Source: Microglena sp. YARC (lineage: Eukaryota; Chlorophyta; Chlorophyceae; Chlamydomonadales; Chlamydomonadaceae). Taken from it: a DNA stretch of 64,000 nt. The stretch is taken from positions 119,082,470 through 119,146,469 of the forward strand of contig CM039462.1 of NCBI GenBank assembly GCA_022414725.1, in the 5' to 3' direction. Positions 20,345 through 33,100 of this stretch are shown here, piece by piece; position 1 is the stretch's first letter, and every line of letters begins with the position of its first letter. The position numbers were made by a program, and so were the translations under genes. The notes beneath the pieces were generated by a model. It did not search any database. It was not told the DNA's origin and saw nothing but the letters and a program-made list of their open reading frames with translations.

Positions 20345-20573
20345 TGTGAATGTAAGATTGTTACAACGGCATAGGCTCGATAGAGGAGAAGATGCTATTA
20401 AGCGCAACAGGCGCAATCATATAGAATAGGGATGTGTACTGCAAGGTACTGCAGTCACGTGCAGGCCACAGCTAGCCTGTGGCCTGGCGGCAGGCAACAC
20501 GGGTCCCGGAGGAAGTAGGTACCGGTGTGCATTATGCCAACTCAGAGACTGATATATAAATCAGTAAATAACA
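20345..20573 (-). repeat. 3' LTR (229 bp)
   Basis: Identical to 24485-24713. It is preceded on the plus strand by target-site copy TATGG at 20340-20344 and followed by the purine tract (C-run on plus) at 20574-20583. Confidence 0.95.
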
Positions 20574-22589
20574 TCCCCCCCAATTCTAGGTATTCTTGAA
20601 CTCAAGCATTCCTGGAATTAACTGAGGGGCATAAGGAAATAATAATACAAGGGCTAGTAAGACTTTTGAGATGGTTGCTAATAGCTGATATGAAAGACTG
20701 TGAATAATAAATTATTTGGGACAGGATTCAAGGGGGTATAGCACATTAGCGGATGTCTTCAAAGAAATGTCAGTCTACTAAAGTAGCTGGCCCTACTAGG
20801 AAACTGCAAAGGGACAGCAGGCTAGATTGCCGGGAAGCTGCTAGGAAACTAAAGGGGACTGCAGATAGGCTGCAGGCTAGGTTGCAGAGAGGTTGCTGGG
20901 AAACTAGAAAGAAGCTGCAGGTAGGCTGCATGCTAGGGTGCAGAGGGGCTGCTATGGGGATGGAAGGAAACTTCCAGGCTTGGTTAAATCTTGTGGAGAT
21001 AACCTTGGTTACGAGAAGGGCATGGTGTGAGGCTGGAGAATTTGTTCTTAGACAGGATGTCTGGACTAGTCCCCCCCATAATTTGGGTGTTTGTAGCTGG
21101 ATTGCTTGTAACCTAAATTAAAACGCAGACATCTGGTAGAGACTAGGATAATTCTAAATTCAAAATTTGACTGCCTGTGAAAGTACATGGGGCAGTACAT
21201 GTGGCATACAATCTAATAAATTCTAGAGTGTTCAGGTCTAATACAACAGATGGGGAGCAATGGTTTAACTACTAGGTGCCTGGCGTGCTGGGGAAGCTGT
21301 CAAGGGCAAGCTAGGGTCGCCGCAAGGGCACTAGGAGCGGATAAGAAAATTCAGGGACGGTAGGGACTGCTGGTGCTGTTGGGACCTGCTGGGTCATTGC
21401 AGATCAACGTAAGCATAGCTATGAATGCTGCAGGGGAGCTGCAGGGGATACAACTAAAGAGCTCCAGGGAAAACAACTGATGATGTCTGTACTAGTCCCC
21501 CATAATTTGGTAATGAAGGCTTAGTGCTGAAATGCTAAATTAGAATCATGCATGCATCATGTTGTTAGCATGAGAACATCGAAAGGGTAAAAGACTTGAA
21601 CTGCACGTGGGTAAGTACATGTGGCAGTACGGGGCAGATCATGAATTAATTCCTAGAGTGTTCATTACTAATTGTGTAACAGATGGTGGGGATCATCAAA
21701 TCGCTGCAGGTTAATTAGCTAGTTGTATTATTGCCTAGGCAACACTATGAGCTGTAGGAGCACTAGTACATGGGCGGTACGCTAGTGCTGTACAGCACTG
21801 CAGTTTGCTGTAATGTAGATCATCACACGAGGGTATCGCTCATGTAAACGAATCTGCATTACAGCATTGCGGTTCAGTGCACAGCAGTTTAGTACATCAG
21901 TACATTAGCAATGGGCAGTACGTTACTTCAATCTGTGCAGTACAGTACACGCAGATATAAATCAGCTCACGAGGGTATCGCTCATGCTTATTTCTGCATG
22001 TAAGAAGGGTCACATCACATGGGTGCACAGATGCATGCAATGCATAGGTCAGTCCCCCCGTCAGTACATCAGGACATTTCCCTTCCATGATATATACCTC
22101 CCCATGTTCCCCTTCACAAGTGTGTCCTTCATCCGATACCCACAAGGATGCATGGTCGCTTGCATGTCCTGTGGGGGTAGCGTGGGGAGGGCAGGTGGGG
22201 ATTGCCTTGGAGGGCAGAGGTGAGTGGAAGGTGGTGTGATCTGGTGATAGTTATCATGTCAGGAGTGGGGCTGACAGTATGCCAGGTGGTGGTGGTGTTG
22301 CTGTGCTTGGTGGGAGTTGGTTCCTCATCACTAGAGCAGGATGTGGATGTGGATGTGGGGACATAGGTGTTCATGTCCCCCCCATGCAAGTCATTAGAGA
22401 CATCAGGAGGGAGGACAGAATGGTCAGGCAATTCCCCCCCATGCAAGTGGTTCATGTCATGAGTGTTGCACTCATCATCAGCACTTGCAAGTTGGAGAGC
22501 TGGTGTGATTTTCCTATGGGGGATGGCAACGAGGATACACAAGGGTGTTGCAGGGATGGTATCAGATGCAAGTACAGGAATAACTGCAG

Positions 22590-22960
22590 GTGAGGGTGAG
22601 TGTAGTCCCCCATGCAGGTGAGCGTGATCAACAAGAGAGCATGTTAGTTCAGCTGCAGGTGAGGGTGAGTGTAGCCCCTCATGCAGGTGATTGTGATCAA
22701 CAGGTGGGCATGTCGGTTCAGCTACAGGGTAGGTGGGGGTGAGTGTAGCCCCTCATGTAGGTGAGTGTGATCAACAGGTGAGCATGTTGGTTCAGCTGCA
22801 GGTGGGGGTGAGTGTAGCTCCTCATGCAGGTGAGTGTGATCAACAGGTGAGCATGTCGGTTCAGCTACAGGTGGGGGTGAGTGTAGCCCCTCATGTAGGT
22901 GAGTGTGATGAACAGGTGAGCATGTTGGTTCAGCTGCAGGTGAGGGTGAGTGTAGCCCCC
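22590..22960 (-). repeat. About 60-bp minisatellite inside the LTR element
   Basis: About six units contain GGTGAGTGTGATCAACAGGT and GGTTCAGCTGCAGGTG. On the minus strand they encode repeats of the type HTHLHEGLHSPPP..EPTCSPVD. A one-base change near 22720 shifts the frame between units. Imperfect duplications also occupy 21056-21260 versus 21483-21690. Confidence 0.85.
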
Positions 22961-22992
22961 CATGCAAGCGGTCAGCAAGATCATCTGGTATG

Positions 22993-23655
22993 CTATAGTG
23001 GCTGGTTACTGTATGTGGATGCAGGATAGCGTTGCCGAACCCAGTTATCATGTTCCCGCTGACGGTTCATATCTTGCAGCTGGTGTTGCACGTCTTTGAG
23101 CTGATTGTGCACTTCTCTCAATTTTCTGTCGGAGTCAGCTTGGATTTGAACAAACCAATCCGGTGGCGTGGATTTCGGCTTTGGAATGGTGGGAATAGAA
23201 GCGGTCCTAGGGGCTGGGGTTTTCCTAGGCCCATATCTCAGTACATGTAACCGAGTACGTTCTTCTACGTATTTGACTTCACACTCGGCAAGTGCAAAGG
23301 CAGTAGAATTGGCAGAAAAGAATACAAGGCCTACAAGGTGGCTAGGAGGTGAATAATTAGGGATCTCATTCATGCAATCCTGGAACCAATGTAGGTGGCC
23401 TGACGGGGTCCCAAACACTCTTTCAAGGTGTGGAAGGATCAGTTGGGGATGAGTAAGTATCATGTGGTCTACTTCGGCTCGGATGTGGGGGGCTAAGTGT
23501 TCAGCAATGATACGGGCCCCCGTAATGAGTTCATTATAGTCACCTAGCCTATCAGTAGCCATGTCCAGCTTGTCGTTGATGTAGTGCTCCCATGTGTCCC
23601 AGTCAGATTTAATTCCAGTAAATTGCATGAAGCAATCCTTGTCAAGTAGTCCCAT
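22993..23655 (-). CDS. Gag-like protein of the non-autonomous LTR element (220 aa)
   Basis: A single frame of 220 codons starts about 830 bp downstream of the 5' LTR. The N-terminal half has Trp-containing helical text (DWDTWEHYINDKLDMATDRL) compatible with retrotransposon capsid folds. A basic Pro-rich linker (RKTPAPRTASIPTIPKPKS) and a predicted coiled coil (DRKLREVHNQLKDVQHQLQD) follow. No CCHC zinc knuckle is present. The downstream frame (22722-23051) overlaps it in another phase and enters the His/Pro minisatellite, so the original protein was probably longer and is now broken by indels. Assignment to Gag rests on position and general character only. Confidence 0.5.
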   Translation of the reverse strand: MGLLDKDCFMQFTGIKSDWDTWEHYINDKLDMATDRLGDYNELITGARIIAEHLAPHIRAEVDHMILTHPQLILPHLERVFGTPSGHLHWFQDCMNEIPNYSPPSHLVGLVFFSANSTAFALAECEVKYVEERTRLHVLRYGPRKTPAPRTASIPTIPKPKSTPPDWFVQIQADSDRKLREVHNQLKDVQHQLQDMNRQREHDNWVRQRYPASTYSNQPL

Positions 23656-23865
23656 TGTAAGGATTCTTCCCGCAGTCCTTGGAGGAGGCAGGATGAAGAA
23701 TGAGGGATAGGCGACAGTTGGAATTAATCCAGCGACGTGGCCATCGGCGATCTGGAGGTGCCCCCCATCAGGCGTTCAGCCGGATAAGATCCGTCGGGTG
23801 TGGCCACGGAGCAGGATGGGTGGCGTCGGGGGCGTTGACAGAGAGTGTTATTGGAGCGGTGGAGA

Positions 23866-23889
23866 GGGGGGGGGGGGGGGGGGGGGGGG
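23866..23889. repeat. Poly-G tract (24 nt) in the LTR-element leader
   Basis: A pure G run within the 5' leader (23656-24484) of the LTR element. The leader is otherwise without a recognised feature. Confidence 0.95.
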
Positions 23890-24484
23890 ACGTTGCGAGG
23901 CAACAGGGGATAAATGGAATCTGGTGGTGGGGGGGTCGAGTTGGAGGTGGGGGCCAACTGGGGAGAGAACGGGACGGTGTAAGGGGAGGGGAATGGGATC
24001 TTGATGCCGTTTGTTCGGAGTGATGGATGGATAGGGGATTACGAGGGTGGGGCAGGGGAAGGGGGGATGGAGTGCTTGTGGGAATCGGCGATCCAAAGGG
24101 ATCCAGCGGATTACCGGGGTTTGAACTGTGCCAAGCGGCAATGTTCGACGACAGGAGCTTCTCTTAAGCTGGGGTCGTAAGCAAATTGATCGTCTGAGAT
24201 CAATACAGCGCTGTGTGGGTCTCGGTGAGGGCGTCGTCCTATACTCACTTCATAGATTTCGGTGACTTGTGGTCGCTCTTGCTTGCTCCAGTCGTAGGAC
24301 GCAGTGGCAGATCCAAGGATTCTTGGTAGGAAGCGGCAGGCGGAGCAGCGGGAAGTAGGATCCGCACAGGGAGTCCAGGTGCTTAGTTAAAACTCGGGCC
24401 TTCGACTAGTCAGAGGGGAACTGATTCCGAACGCGGAAATCAGCGGCTGTTCTTCGTTAGCGTCTAAAGATGGCGCACATAACC

Positions 24485-24713
24485 TGTGAATGTAAGATTG
24501 TTACAACGGCATAGGCTCGATAGAGGAGAAGATGCTATTAAGCGCAACAGGCGCAATCATATAGAATAGGGATGTGTACTGCAAGGTACTGCAGTCACGT
24601 GCAGGCCACAGCTAGCCTGTGGCCTGGCGGCAGGCAACACGGGTCCCGGAGGAAGTAGGTACCGGTGTGCATTATGCCAACTCAGAGACTGATATATAAA
24701 TCAGTAAATAACA
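24485..24713 (-). repeat. 5' LTR (229 bp)
   Basis: Identical copy of 20345-20573, followed on the plus strand by the target-site duplication TATGG at 24714-24718. Confidence 0.95.
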
Positions 24714-24738
24714 TATGGGGGGTATGGCGCCTGCCCTG

Positions 24739-25240
24739 TGTGGGAATTCCGAGGGTGCCATTATGTGCGCCATGTTGTAACCCCCCATAATCCATATCTA
24801 AGTTTGTCAAAAAGGGGTATCCCTCAGGTTGTTTAGGGATAGGTGCCCCCCCATTCTTTTTTTTATACTCCCGCTGAGCACCTCATTTTGGGGTGCGGGG
24901 GAAGGGGGCAGGGTAATTCAAAGCGCACGCTTTTGCGCTTTTGAGCGCTGACTTTTTGACCCCCTCTGCGCTTTAAGCGCAGTTTTTTGCAACCCCCTGT
25001 GGGCGCAGCAAGCAATTTTTGCGCTTTTTGCACTACAATGCGCAGTTTTTTTTGTTTTCAAGTGCGCCAAAGCGCTGGCTAATTTGGTCATTTGAAGTAC
25101 CCTGGAAGGGGGGTCAGACCTCAATTGTTTGTTCGCTAACTTTTTACTCAGGTGTCCGAATGAAATTCTGAATCCACCCACGAGTAGGCCTTGGCAAGGG
25201 CAGTCCACAGGAACCACTTTACCAATAAGCTTGATTCTTC
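24739..25240. repeat. Cluster of dispersed repeats flanking the LTR element
   Basis: 24739-24840 matches 191-290. 24905-25115 is an inverted copy of the AAGCGC repeat at 6946-7200. 25125-25230 matches 20137-20235. 25240-25700 shows nothing recognisable. Confidence 0.6.
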
Positions 25241-25716
25241 TTCGCGTTAAATCTAAAGCTCTAGTTTCTGCCCCCACAGTCTGCCTAAAATTGTTTCCGT
25301 GAAACTATCAATTCGGTGAAATCCACTACAAGCAGAGGTGAAACCTTGAAGTATTTCCCATGCTGTCGTAGATTGTTATTGCTCATAGTCGGCGTATAAA
25401 GACTACCCTACTTCAATAGCTCCGCATGATCTCATATTCTAATGTTTTGCAAGTAGAATCGTTAAACATTCTCATGGGATGGGCATTTTTTGCAAAAAAG
25501 GGTGGCTCTCCCCACACTAGTCCTTGACTGGGAGAATTATATATTTAGATGTAATTTTGCGGAGCAATGAAAGGAAATCCATGTACACCGCGCACCGTCA
25601 AAATTGTAGCTGCAACTACTGAAGACCTTGATGTGAAGGTATATACAACAAGGGCATGACCGCCCTAGAGTTGGGAATGGGGAACCGCTGGGGATTGCGA
25701 TGGGATCCCCGCTGTC

Positions 25717-25973
25717 ACCAGTTTTTTCGGCGGAGCCCCCTTGAAGAGGGGGCTCCGCCTCTTCAAGGGGGCGGGAGCCCCCATGCCCATGTTTACCCAT
25801 TTGTCCGTCCGACCGAAAAACTTGAAGCCCGACACGTCAGCCAACGGTCGCGTAACTAACTCGCTTCAGTCAGCTCCATTGTTGCCACCTTTCGTTCCGC
25901 TGCCAACCAGGCTGCCAACACACTTCGCCAATTTTCCGCGTCGATTGCGACGCTGCATAGGACTTGTTTTTGT
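25717..25973 (+). repeat. Dispersed repeat family D
   Basis: This is the best-preserved copy, with a 19-bp stem made by GGCGGAGCCCCCTTGAAGAG and its inverted partner CTCTTCAAGGGGGCGGGAG. It continues with GACACGTCAGCCAACGGTCG, CCAACACACTTCGCCAATTT and CGACGCTGCATAGGACTTGT. Confidence 0.8.
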
Positions 25974-26116
25974 GCTGTGTGCGGTGTGCGATATCTTTAG
26001 GTTGTCTTAAGGCCGAGTGCATTTAATACCCCACTCACGCATTATGGCCTTTTTTTACAACACGGGTTTTCGCCTAAAATTTCATATTTTTGTACGTATT
26101 TATGTTGTCACAGACT

Positions 26117-26213
26117 TACAGTCCAGGGGTAGGCCCATCAGGCTAGTGGGATTTGCCCAACCGTGACAGGAGGGGCTAAAACGAAAAAGCACTGATGATC
26201 TGGACCCCAAACA
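26117..26213 (-). repeat. Dispersed repeat family B, inverted copy
   Basis: This runs from TTACAGTCCAGGGGTAGGCC to CTGGACCCCAAAC on the plus strand. 26213-26470 is the presumed promoter and 5' UTR of ATG3. I see no clear TATA box, and there is a GC-rich stretch GGCCGACCGGCCGCGGCCGA at 26341-26360. Confidence 0.8.
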
Positions 26214-26470
26214 ATCGTTGTACCGGCGAGGGCCCTAAGGAGAGAACTTGATTCGCCCTATCAAACGAAAATCTTCTCTGTAAAATAGGGTCGAGAGGAC
26301 TACATTATTGCATAACTTGAATGTTGAATTTGACAGATGGGGCCGACCGGCCGCGGCCGAGTCAGTATTCCGGTCAAAACACAAACCGAGGAAGCCACGC
26401 CACCCGATATCATTTCCTCGATAGAAAGATCTACTTGCCACCTACTTGCCATCTAGCAATCCCTGCAGTC

Positions 26471-27119
26471 ATGTCTATCCGCAACCTTGTACATTCTGCG
26501 TTCAAGCATGCTGCAGAGCAAGTACTACCCCCTCTGACCAAGAGTAAATTCGAGGAAAAGAGGGTTCTAACACCCGACGAATTTGTCGCAGCAGGCGACT
26601 TTTTGGTTCGGGCCTGTCCTACCTGGGCCTGGTAAGCGGAAATGAAAGCGGGAACGCCATTCAGCGCTCGCCGTGTTGGTTTTGCGCAGTATGAATAATC
26701 TGGCATCAGTCTTCCTTTCTTAATTGTAGACAAGTTAATTACCTCGCTGCTTAGGTCCCGACGCTGCGAAATGTCACAGGGTCTCACTATGGCACAGTCA
26801 CAATAACAGAACTGGCAGGAAGTTACGAAAACTTACAGGACGCTTGCGCTTACATCCCATGCGGTGACGTGTATTTTTTGTGGCAAGCTCGCCCGATTGT
26901 AATTCTACGCGCGTTATCCTCCAGCACCTGTCCCCTTGGCCCAGCACGGACGTCTTAGCCTTTATCATACTCCCGCACTTGCTGATCAGTCTTCGAGCTC
27001 GAATATATACGCTCTTATGCGCCTGGTATCTACCGAGAATCCCGTATCGAAATGCTTTTGCCACCGCTCGCTCCTTCCAAGCGCTGCGACATGTACGTGT
27101 GACAAATCCCCCCCCCCCG

Positions 27120-27155
<36 letters not shown>

Positions 27156-30100
27156 ACACACACACCCCACACACACCCCACCCCACCTGCCTTCCTCCAG
27201 GGATGCTGGGGACCCCAAGAAGGGCCGCCCATTCCTGCCGGCAGACAAGCAATGCCTCGTGACTCGAGGAGGTGAGTGCCAGAAATGTTTCGACAAGGCT
27301 GGGGTCGGACAGATGGGGTCGGGATCTTTAGGGTTGTTTGGAGGTCTCATAGGGACTAGGGTTTTTCTGACCCTTTCACCAAGACCATTGACTACCTTCA
27401 CTTTGCCTGGCTTACTCAGGGCTCTCCCGTCTTCTTGAATCTTGTCTTCTACCTCTGCCACTGTCTTCTCTGTCACTGTTTCTTTTTTGGGCTGCACATG
27501 ACAGCTTCCAGCCAGCTCCTTCAGCCAGCGACCGAGTCCAGCCCAAAGCTTTCAGCTACATTTGAATGCCTGTCGTATCAGCTTTCAAACGCACTAGCAA
27601 GCTTCAGGTTTGGCCCAAGGATAGGGAAGGGGAGCTGCCTAGAAGCTGCTACCCGTAGCCCCCCAAATAAACAGTGCCAGAGAAGCTGTGCAGCTTCAAA
27701 GCCCCTCCTTCCTCCTTCCTACCCACACCAACACCCAATCACCCACTCACCCACCCACCTACCCACCCACCACTCACCCACCCACCCACCCACCCACCCA
27801 CATCAACACCCACCCACTCACCCACTCACCCACCCACCCACCCACCCACATCAACACCCACCCACTCACCCACTCACCCACTCACCACCCACATCAACAC
27901 CCACCCACCCACATCAACACCCACCCACTCACCCACTCACCCACCACCCACCCACATCAACACCCCACCCAGCCCACCCACCCACATCAACACCCACCCA
28001 CCCACTCACCCACTCACATGCCCACCACCCACATCAACACCCACCCACTCACCCACTCACCCACCTACCCACCCACATCAACCTCCCACCCACTCACCCA
28101 CTCACCCACCCACCCACCCACATCAACACCCACCCACTCACCCACTCACCCACCCACCCACCCACATCAGCACCCACCCACCCACCCACATCAGCACCCA
28201 CCCACTCACCCACTCACCCACCCACCCACCCACATCAACACCCTCACCCACCCACTCACCCACCCACCCATCCACTCACCCACTCACCTACCCACTCACT
28301 CACTCACCCACCCACCCACCCACCCACCCACTCACTCACCTACCCACCCACCCACCCACTCACCCACCCACTCCTGTTCCAGTCCCCTGCATGCGCCGTG
28401 CCACCAATCTTGAAAGCTATGACCCTGAGTCAGAATATGCCATGAAGGGCGACGAGGATGGGTGGACTGCAACCCATGCAGATCCCTCCGTTCCCAGCAA
28501 GGTATTGAAATATAATCAGGTGTAGGTTTGTAGTTGTGGGGTTGGGTGTGTGGGTGTAGGTGTGTAAGTGTAGGTGGGTAGTTGTGGGGATGGGTGTGTG
28601 GGTGTGGGTGGGTAGGCGTGAGTGTGGGAAGTTCTGGGTGGGGTAACACCACTCCTACGTCCTCCTGGTTCCCTCTGTCCAGTCGGCGGCAGAGGAATTC
28701 CCTCGCCTGACGAGCCAGAGGCAGATGCTGTGGTGTTCATGTATTCTGGAGCTATTATTATTACTATTATTATTATTACTATTATTATTCAACCCAACCA
28801 CCCAACCAACCTAACCCAACCACCATCCCAACCCAACCACCAAACCAACCACTACAGGCAGCGGCAGAGGAAATCCCCTCAACTGACAAGCTAGAGGCAG
28901 ATGCTGTGGTGTGTGTATTCGGGTGCTATTGTTATTATTATTATTGTAAGCATTATTATTATTAGTATTATTAGTATTAGTATTGGGATTATTATTATTA
29001 TCCAACCCAACCCAACTACCAACCCAACCACCAACCCAACCCAACCACCACAGGCAGCGGCAGAAGAAATCCCCTCAATCGACGAGCCAGAAGCTGATGC
29101 AGGCGTCGATGACGTTCCAGACATTAATGAGCTGGAGGAGGAGGACGAGGCTGCTATCCCAGCCACAGGTGCTGCAGGTACGTCTGACTGACTGACTGAA
29201 TTGACCTTAACGTCTATCTGACTGACTGACTTATTTACTGACCTGACCTTAACGTCTGACTGACCTGACCTTGACGTCTGATTGACTGACCTTGACGTCT
29301 GACTGACTGACCTTGACGTCTGACTGACTGACCTTGACGTCTGACTGACTGACCTTAACGTCTGACTGACTGACCCGACCTTAACGTCTGACTTACCTGA
29401 CCTTGACGTCTGACTGACTGACCTATTAACTGACCTGACCTTCACGCCTGACTGACCTAACCTTGACGTCTGACTGACCTGACCTTGACGTCTGACTGAC
29501 CTTAACGTCTGACTGACCTGACCTTGACGTCTGACTGACTGACTCATGTATAATGCAGGTACAGCAGGAGCAGGGCCAGGCTACCTACGTGCCGAAGGTG
29601 GGTATCGCAACATCGCATCAACACGCACTCGCACACCAGCACCAGCACCTGCAGCTGCGCCAACCACACTCTTGTCTCTTTTTGCTTAGTACGCACTTGA
29701 GTTGGACCTTCCGTACCAGCACCTGCACACCAGCACCTGCACTCACACACCAGCACCAGCAGCTGTGCCAACCATCTCTTTGTCCTTAGTAGGCACTTGT
29801 GTTGGACCATTCCCAACCAGCACCTGCACACCAGCGCCAGCACCTGCACTCACACACCAGCACCAGCACCTGCACTCACACACCAGCGCCAGCACCTGCA
29901 CTCACACACCAGCGCCAGCACCTGCAATCACACACCAGTACCAGAACCTGCACTCACACACCAGCACCAGCACCTGCACTCACACACCAGCACCAGCACC
30001 TGCACTCACACACCAGCGCCAGCACCTGCACTCACACACCAGCACCAGCACCTGCACTCACACACCAGCAGCTGCGCCAACCACGCTCTCATCTCTTTGT

Positions 30101-33100
30101 CCTTTGTACGCACTTGAGTTGGACCTTCCCTACCAGCACCTGCACACCAGCATCTGCACCTGCACACCAGCGCCAGCACCTGCACACCAGCTTTTGCACC
30201 TGCACTCACACACCAGCACCTGCACACCAGCATCTGCACCTGCACTCACACACCAGCACCTTCAGCTGTGCCCACCATCTCTTTGTGCTTAGTAGGCACT
30301 TGTGGCTGGTCGGAACTTCTAGAACTAGAATTCTCGGATTTTCAGGCCAAATCCAAGTTACAGACTACGAACTACGACCTGATTTGAATGATCAAAATCC
30401 CAATCATCTGCTGAATTGCGATGACGTCTGACTGACCTGACCTTCACGTCTGACTGATCATTGTTGTATTGCCCTGATGTACACCTGCAGAGCCTGATAT
30501 GGCTTGACCTGACCTTGTGGTATTGTCTTGACTTTGTTGCATTGCCTGATGTACACCTGCAGAGCCTGAAGATAACATTGTCCGAACACGCACATACGAC
30601 TTGTACATTACATATGACCAGGTAAGACTTAAGTTTGTTGCTGTTATTCTTGTTGTTGCTGTTATTCTTGTTGATGTTGTCGCTGTTATTCTTCTTGTTG
30701 CTGCTGCAGTTTTTGTTGGTGTTGTTATTCTCGCTGTTGCTGTTGTTATTCTTGCTGTTGCTGTTGTTATTTTTGTTGTTGCTGGTATTCTTGTTGTCGC
30801 TGCTGTTGTTATTCTTGCTGTTGTTGTTTTGTTGTTGTTGTTGTTGTTGTCGTTGTCGTTGTTATTCCTGCTGTTGTTGCTGCTGCAGTTTTGTGTTGCT
30901 GATGTTATTCTTGCCGTTGTTGCTATTGTAATTGTTGTTTTTGCTATTCTTGCTGTTGTTGTTGTTGTTGTTGCTGTTGTCCCTACCTACAGTACTACCT
31001 ATCCCAATCACACCCCACCCACCCACACCCTACCCAACCACAACACACAACCTACCCAACCACAACATACACCCTGTCCACCCACAACCCACACTCTGCC
31101 CACCCACAACTCACAACCCACCCTACGCACCCACAACACACTACCTACCCACCCACAACACACTACCCACGACCCATCCACTCACAACACACACTACCCA
31201 CACTACGCACCCACAACACACAACCTACCCACCCACAACACAGTACCCACGACCTATCCACCCTACCCACCCACAGCACTCCCTACCACCCTACCCACCC
31301 ACCATACCCACCATACCCACCATACCCACCCACAACACACCCTACCCACCCTACCCACCCACCCTACCCACCATACCCACCTACAACACACGCTACCCAC
31401 CCTACCCACCCACAACACTCCCTGCCCAACCTACCCACCCACAACCACACACCCTACCCACCTACAACACACCCTACCCACCCTACCCACCACAACACAC
31501 ACCCTACCCACCCACAACACACCCTACCCACCCACAACACACACCCTACCCACCCACAACACACACACCCTACCCACCTACAACACACACCTACCCACCC
31601 TACCCACCACAACACACCCACCCTACCCACCACAACACACCCTACCCACCCACAACACACCCTACCCACCTACTACCCACCCTACCCACCCACCCTACCC
31701 ACCCTACCCACCCACAACACACACCGTACCCACCTACAACACACCCTACCCACCCACAACACCCACCCTACCCACCCACAACACCCACAACACACACCCT
31801 ACCCACCCACAACACACCCTCCCCACCCTCCCCACCCACACCCACACTACACACCCACAACACACACCCTTCCCAACAACAACACACACTACACACACTA
31901 CACACCCACAACACACACCATACCCGCCCACAACCTATCCACCCACAACTCACAACCCACCCTACCCACCCACAACCCACTACCCACATTCTACCCACAG
32001 TACTACCAAGTGCCAAGATTGTGGCTTGTGGGGTATGACGAGACACGTCATCCTCTGGCTCCTGCACAGGTATGTAGCCTATGTGTAGATTGTGATTGGG
32101 TGGCTGGCTATTGGGTGGCTTTGTGTAGATTGTGATTGGGTACGTGGCCCTGTGTAAATTGTGACTGGGTGGCTGGCTATTGGGTGGGTGGCTATGTGTA
32201 GATTGTGATTGGGTGGCTGGCTATTGGGTGGGTCGCTATGTGTAGATTGTGATTGGGTGGCTGGCTATTGGGTGGGTGGCTATGTGTAGATTGTGATTGG
32301 GTGGCTGGCTATTGCGTGGGTGGCTATGTGTAGATTGTGATTGGGTGGCTGGCTATGTGTAGATTGTGATTGGGTGGCTGGCTATTGGGTGGGTGGCTAT
32401 GTGTAGATTGTGATTGGGTGGGTGGCTATGTGTAGATTGTGATAAGGTGGGTGGCTATGCGTAAATTGTGATTGGGTGGCTGGCTATTGGGTGGGTGGCT
32501 ATGTGTAAATTGTGATTGGGTGGCTGGCTATTGGGTGGGCATGTATGTGTAGATTGTGATTGGGTGGCTGGCTATTGGGTGGGTGGCTATGTGTAGATTG
32601 TGATTGGGTGGCTGGGTATTGGGTGGGTGGCTATGTGTAGATTGTGATTGGGTGGCTGGCTATTTGGTGGGTGGCTATGTGTAGATTGTGATTGGGTGGC
32701 TGGCTATTGGGTTGGCGTGTATGATTTTGATTGGTTGGGTGGGTGTATATTACAGTCCAGGGGTAGCCAAATAGGCTAAAGGGACTAGCCCAACCTATAA
32801 GGGGGGGCTAATGTGAGGGGGGATATCGGGAGGGGCTAAAGCGAAAACGAGAAAGCCCATCTGTAGATTGTGATTTTTTTTTTTGAAGGTGTGAAAGGAA
32901 TTTCACCCCAGGAGATGGGTCTCCCGACACAAACCAGCGACTCCGAGGATTCAGGCCGAATGGTGTTGCCACGCCTACAAAAGAGTAGCCGTACTTAGCT
33001 TAGGGTGGCTGCCTGCGTCAGTGACAACTGACTCGTAGGGTGGAGAGCCAAGCTTTTCTTGTCTGCAGGCGCTCGAAAACAGCTTTTCCTTTCTGAGGGC

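Larger units (their letters stand above)
20345..24713 (-). mobile_element. Complete non-autonomous LTR retrotransposon (4.37 kb)
   Basis: Two direct repeats of 229 bp (20345-20573 and 24485-24713) are identical in every base I compared. They begin TGTGAATG and end AAATAACA on the plus strand, so they have TG...CA ends. The 5-bp target duplication TATGG flanks both sides (20340-20344 and 24714-24718). On the minus strand a purine tract (TTGGGGGGGA) directly precedes the 3' LTR, as expected for plus-strand priming, which sets the orientation. The internal region carries one gag-like frame, a histidine/proline minisatellite and no protease, integrase or reverse transcriptase. It must therefore have moved with enzymes from elsewhere. 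Sequence after the 5' LTR (GGTTATGTGCGCC) is not an obvious tRNA primer site. Identical LTRs imply a recent insertion. Confidence 0.93.

Noticed and set aside
24475..24771. Shared word ATTATGTGCGCCAT on both sides of the 5' LTR, in opposite orientation, as a possible transposition signature
   Set aside because: The match is about 13 bp and the plus-strand copy belongs to a dispersed repeat also found at 210. The clean TATGG target duplication already explains the LTR borders.
27435..28525. Three overlapping plus-strand open frames of 240-336 codons rich in His, Pro and Thr
   Set aside because: They are open in all three frames because the DNA is (CCCA/CTCA)n. This is intron 2 of ATG3, bounded by a donor at 27272 and an acceptor at 28382.
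30601..32088. A 495-codon plus-strand frame with a hydrophobic start and a Thr/Pro/His body
   Set aside because: It reads through ATG3 intron 6, which is a GTT array followed by a CCCACAACAC array. Only the short exon pieces at its ends are coding.
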